Assembly (NCBI GenBank): GCA_934553285.1
Contig: CAKTFD010000108.1
Location: 1-6,868 of the forward strand
Length of the DNA stretch: 6,868 nucleotides
Source of the DNA: an uncultured Faecalibacterium sp.
Lineage (GTDB): Bacteria; Bacillota; Clostridia; Oscillospirales; Ruminococcaceae
Direction of reading: 5' to 3'
Below are positions 6,336 through 6,868 of the stretch, piece after piece. Below the pieces are notes generated by a model that searched no databases, was not told where the DNA came from, and saw only the letters and a list, made by a program, of their open reading frames with translations. The translations under genes and the position numbers were made by a program. Positions within the stretch are counted from its first letter, which is position 1, and every line of letters starts with the position of its first letter.

Positions 6336-6494
6336 CAACCGCAGCGGGATTTGTAGCGGGCAAATGGCAAAAATATGCCGGGGCAGGCAAAAAATTTACG
6401 CAAAAATTCAAAGTTTGAAATCAAGAGATTTTAAGAGAAAAGCAGCGTTTTCAAGAGTTTGAAAAATCTGCGCCGAAAAAATTCAAAAATCATG
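6336..6494. other. AT-rich divergent intergenic region with short repeats
   Basis: The central part of the 313-bp gap between the leftward operon and rplM is much richer in A/T than the genes and has no plausible gene. It contains a 6+6 inverted repeat TTCAAA-G-TTTGAA (6407-6419) and three related heptamers T(C/T)AAGAG starting at 6421, 6431 and 6451. It also has A-tracts close to the rplM -35 box that could act as an UP element. Whether any of these bind a protein is unknown. Confidence 0.4.
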
Positions 6495-6523
6495 TTGACA
6501 GGCGCGTTTTTGTGTTGTATACT
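6495..6523 (+). promoter_or_regulatory. Consensus promoter of rplM
   Basis: TTGACA (6495-6500), a 17-nt spacer, then TATACT (6518-6523), a near-perfect housekeeping-sigma promoter. A-rich sequence precedes the -35 box. Transcription should start near 6530, immediately before the GCGCCC hairpin of the leader. Confidence 0.9.
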
Positions 6524-6529
6524 GACACT

Positions 6530-6584
6530 CGCGCCCCAAAAGGGTGCCTGAAACGTACAAAGAACTTATCAGGAGGAAATAGAT
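6530..6584 (+). promoter_or_regulatory. Short structured leader of rplM, possible L13 autoregulatory site
   Basis: The predicted leader is about 55 nt. It starts with a hairpin GCGCCC/GGGTGC (6531-6536 with 6542-6547, loop CAAAA, one G-U pair). A second pairing, CTGA (6548-6551) with TCAG (6569-6572), would enclose a 17-nt loop and cover the first bases of the AGGAGG ribosome binding site (6571-6576). L13 leaders that allow feedback control by the protein are known in Firmicutes; whether this is a member cannot be decided by eye. Confidence 0.4.
6571..6576 (+). promoter_or_regulatory. Ribosome binding site of rplM
   Basis: AGGAGG, 8 nt before the ATG at 6585. It is a full-consensus Shine-Dalgarno sequence that fixes the start of L13. 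Confidence 0.9.
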
Positions 6585-6868
6585 ATGAGCACTACTCTCG
6601 TAAAGCCCGCTGAAGTCGAGCGCAAGTGGTACCTGCTCGACGCTGCCGGCAAGAGCCTGGGCCACGTCGCTGCTGAGGCTGCTGTTCTGCTGCGCGGCAA
6701 GCAGAAGGTCGATTACACCCCCAATGTGGACTGCGGCGATTTCGTTGTTGTCATCAACTGCGATCAGGCTGTTCTGACCGGCAAGAAGGCTGAGCAGAAG
6801 TTCCACATCACCCACAGCAAGTACATCGGCGGCCTGAAGAAGGTCCAGTACAGCAAGCTGATGGCTGA
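6585..6868 (+). CDS. rplM: 50S ribosomal protein L13, 3'-truncated by the window edge
   Basis: The first 94 codons of L13, an early-assembly protein of the large ribosomal subunit that binds 23S rRNA. The N-terminus after a few variable residues reads KPAEVERKWYLLDAAGK, followed by LGHVAAEAAVLLRGK (around 25-39), YTPNVDCGDF (around 44-53), VLTGKKAEQK (around 63-72) and HSKYIGGLK. All are typical of bacterial L13. About 50 further residues, including the C-terminal part, should lie beyond the window. In most bacteria rpsI (S9) follows directly; that cannot be seen here. Codon use is strongly biased (GCT, GGC, AAG, CTG), as expected for a highly expressed gene. The start is set by AGGAGG 8 nt upstream, and a consensus promoter precedes the gene. 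Confidence 0.97.
   Translation, partial: MSTTLVKPAEVERKWYLLDAAGKSLGHVAAEAAVLLRGKQKVDYTPNVDCGDFVVVINCDQAVLTGKKAEQKFHITHSKYIGGLKKVQYSKLMA

Noticed and set aside
6483..6815. A 110-codon minus-strand open frame opposite rplM
   Set aside because: It overlaps the rplM promoter, leader and clear L13 coding sequence, and its translation resembles nothing coherent.

Overview
The window looks like ordinary chromosomal housekeeping DNA from a Gram-positive anaerobe of the Clostridia. Several things suggest this: about 58% GC with strong C/G-ending codon use, AGGAGG-type ribosome binding sites, consensus vegetative promoters, an acetate kinase, and a tandem zinc-ribbon protein of a type common in Firmicutes. 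Protein flavour and gene order would fit the Oscillospiraceae/Ruminococcaceae, perhaps a Faecalibacterium-like organism, but the genus is an inference. I see no mobile element, CRISPR array, tRNA, rRNA or phage gene.

Layout. (1) Bases 1-1191 (+): acetate kinase, lacking only its first one or two codons, followed by a strong hairpin terminator (1214-1248). (2) Bases 1334-1851 (+): a self-contained unit made of a perfect TTGACA-17-TACAAT promoter, a roughly 130-nt untranslated leader, a 95-residue double zinc-ribbon protein, and a terminator at 1814-1851. That terminator works in both directions because the next operon converges on it. (3) Bases 6335 down to 1894 (-): a compact four-gene operon reading membrane-anchored protein of unknown function -> TtcA-type tRNA thiolation enzyme -> alanine racemase -> LepA/EF4. 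Its junctions are a 4-bp ATGA overlap, a 20-bp overlap and a 19-nt gap. (4) Bases 6495-6868 (+): promoter, short structured leader and first 94 codons of ribosomal protein L13 (rplM), cut by the window end.

The minus-strand operon joins peptidoglycan precursor supply (D-alanine), tRNA modification and a translation factor, a mix typical of growth-linked genes. It is divergent from rplM across a 313-bp AT-rich region holding both promoters. I found no clearly new biological system. The best leads are non-coding: the leader of the zinc-ribbon gene, whose 5' end could pair with either a local partner or the ribosome binding site; the rplM leader, where a short stem overlaps the ribosome binding site; and three helically phased heptamers upstream of the rplM promoter. 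Among proteins, the membrane-anchored unknown translationally coupled to the TtcA gene is the least explained.
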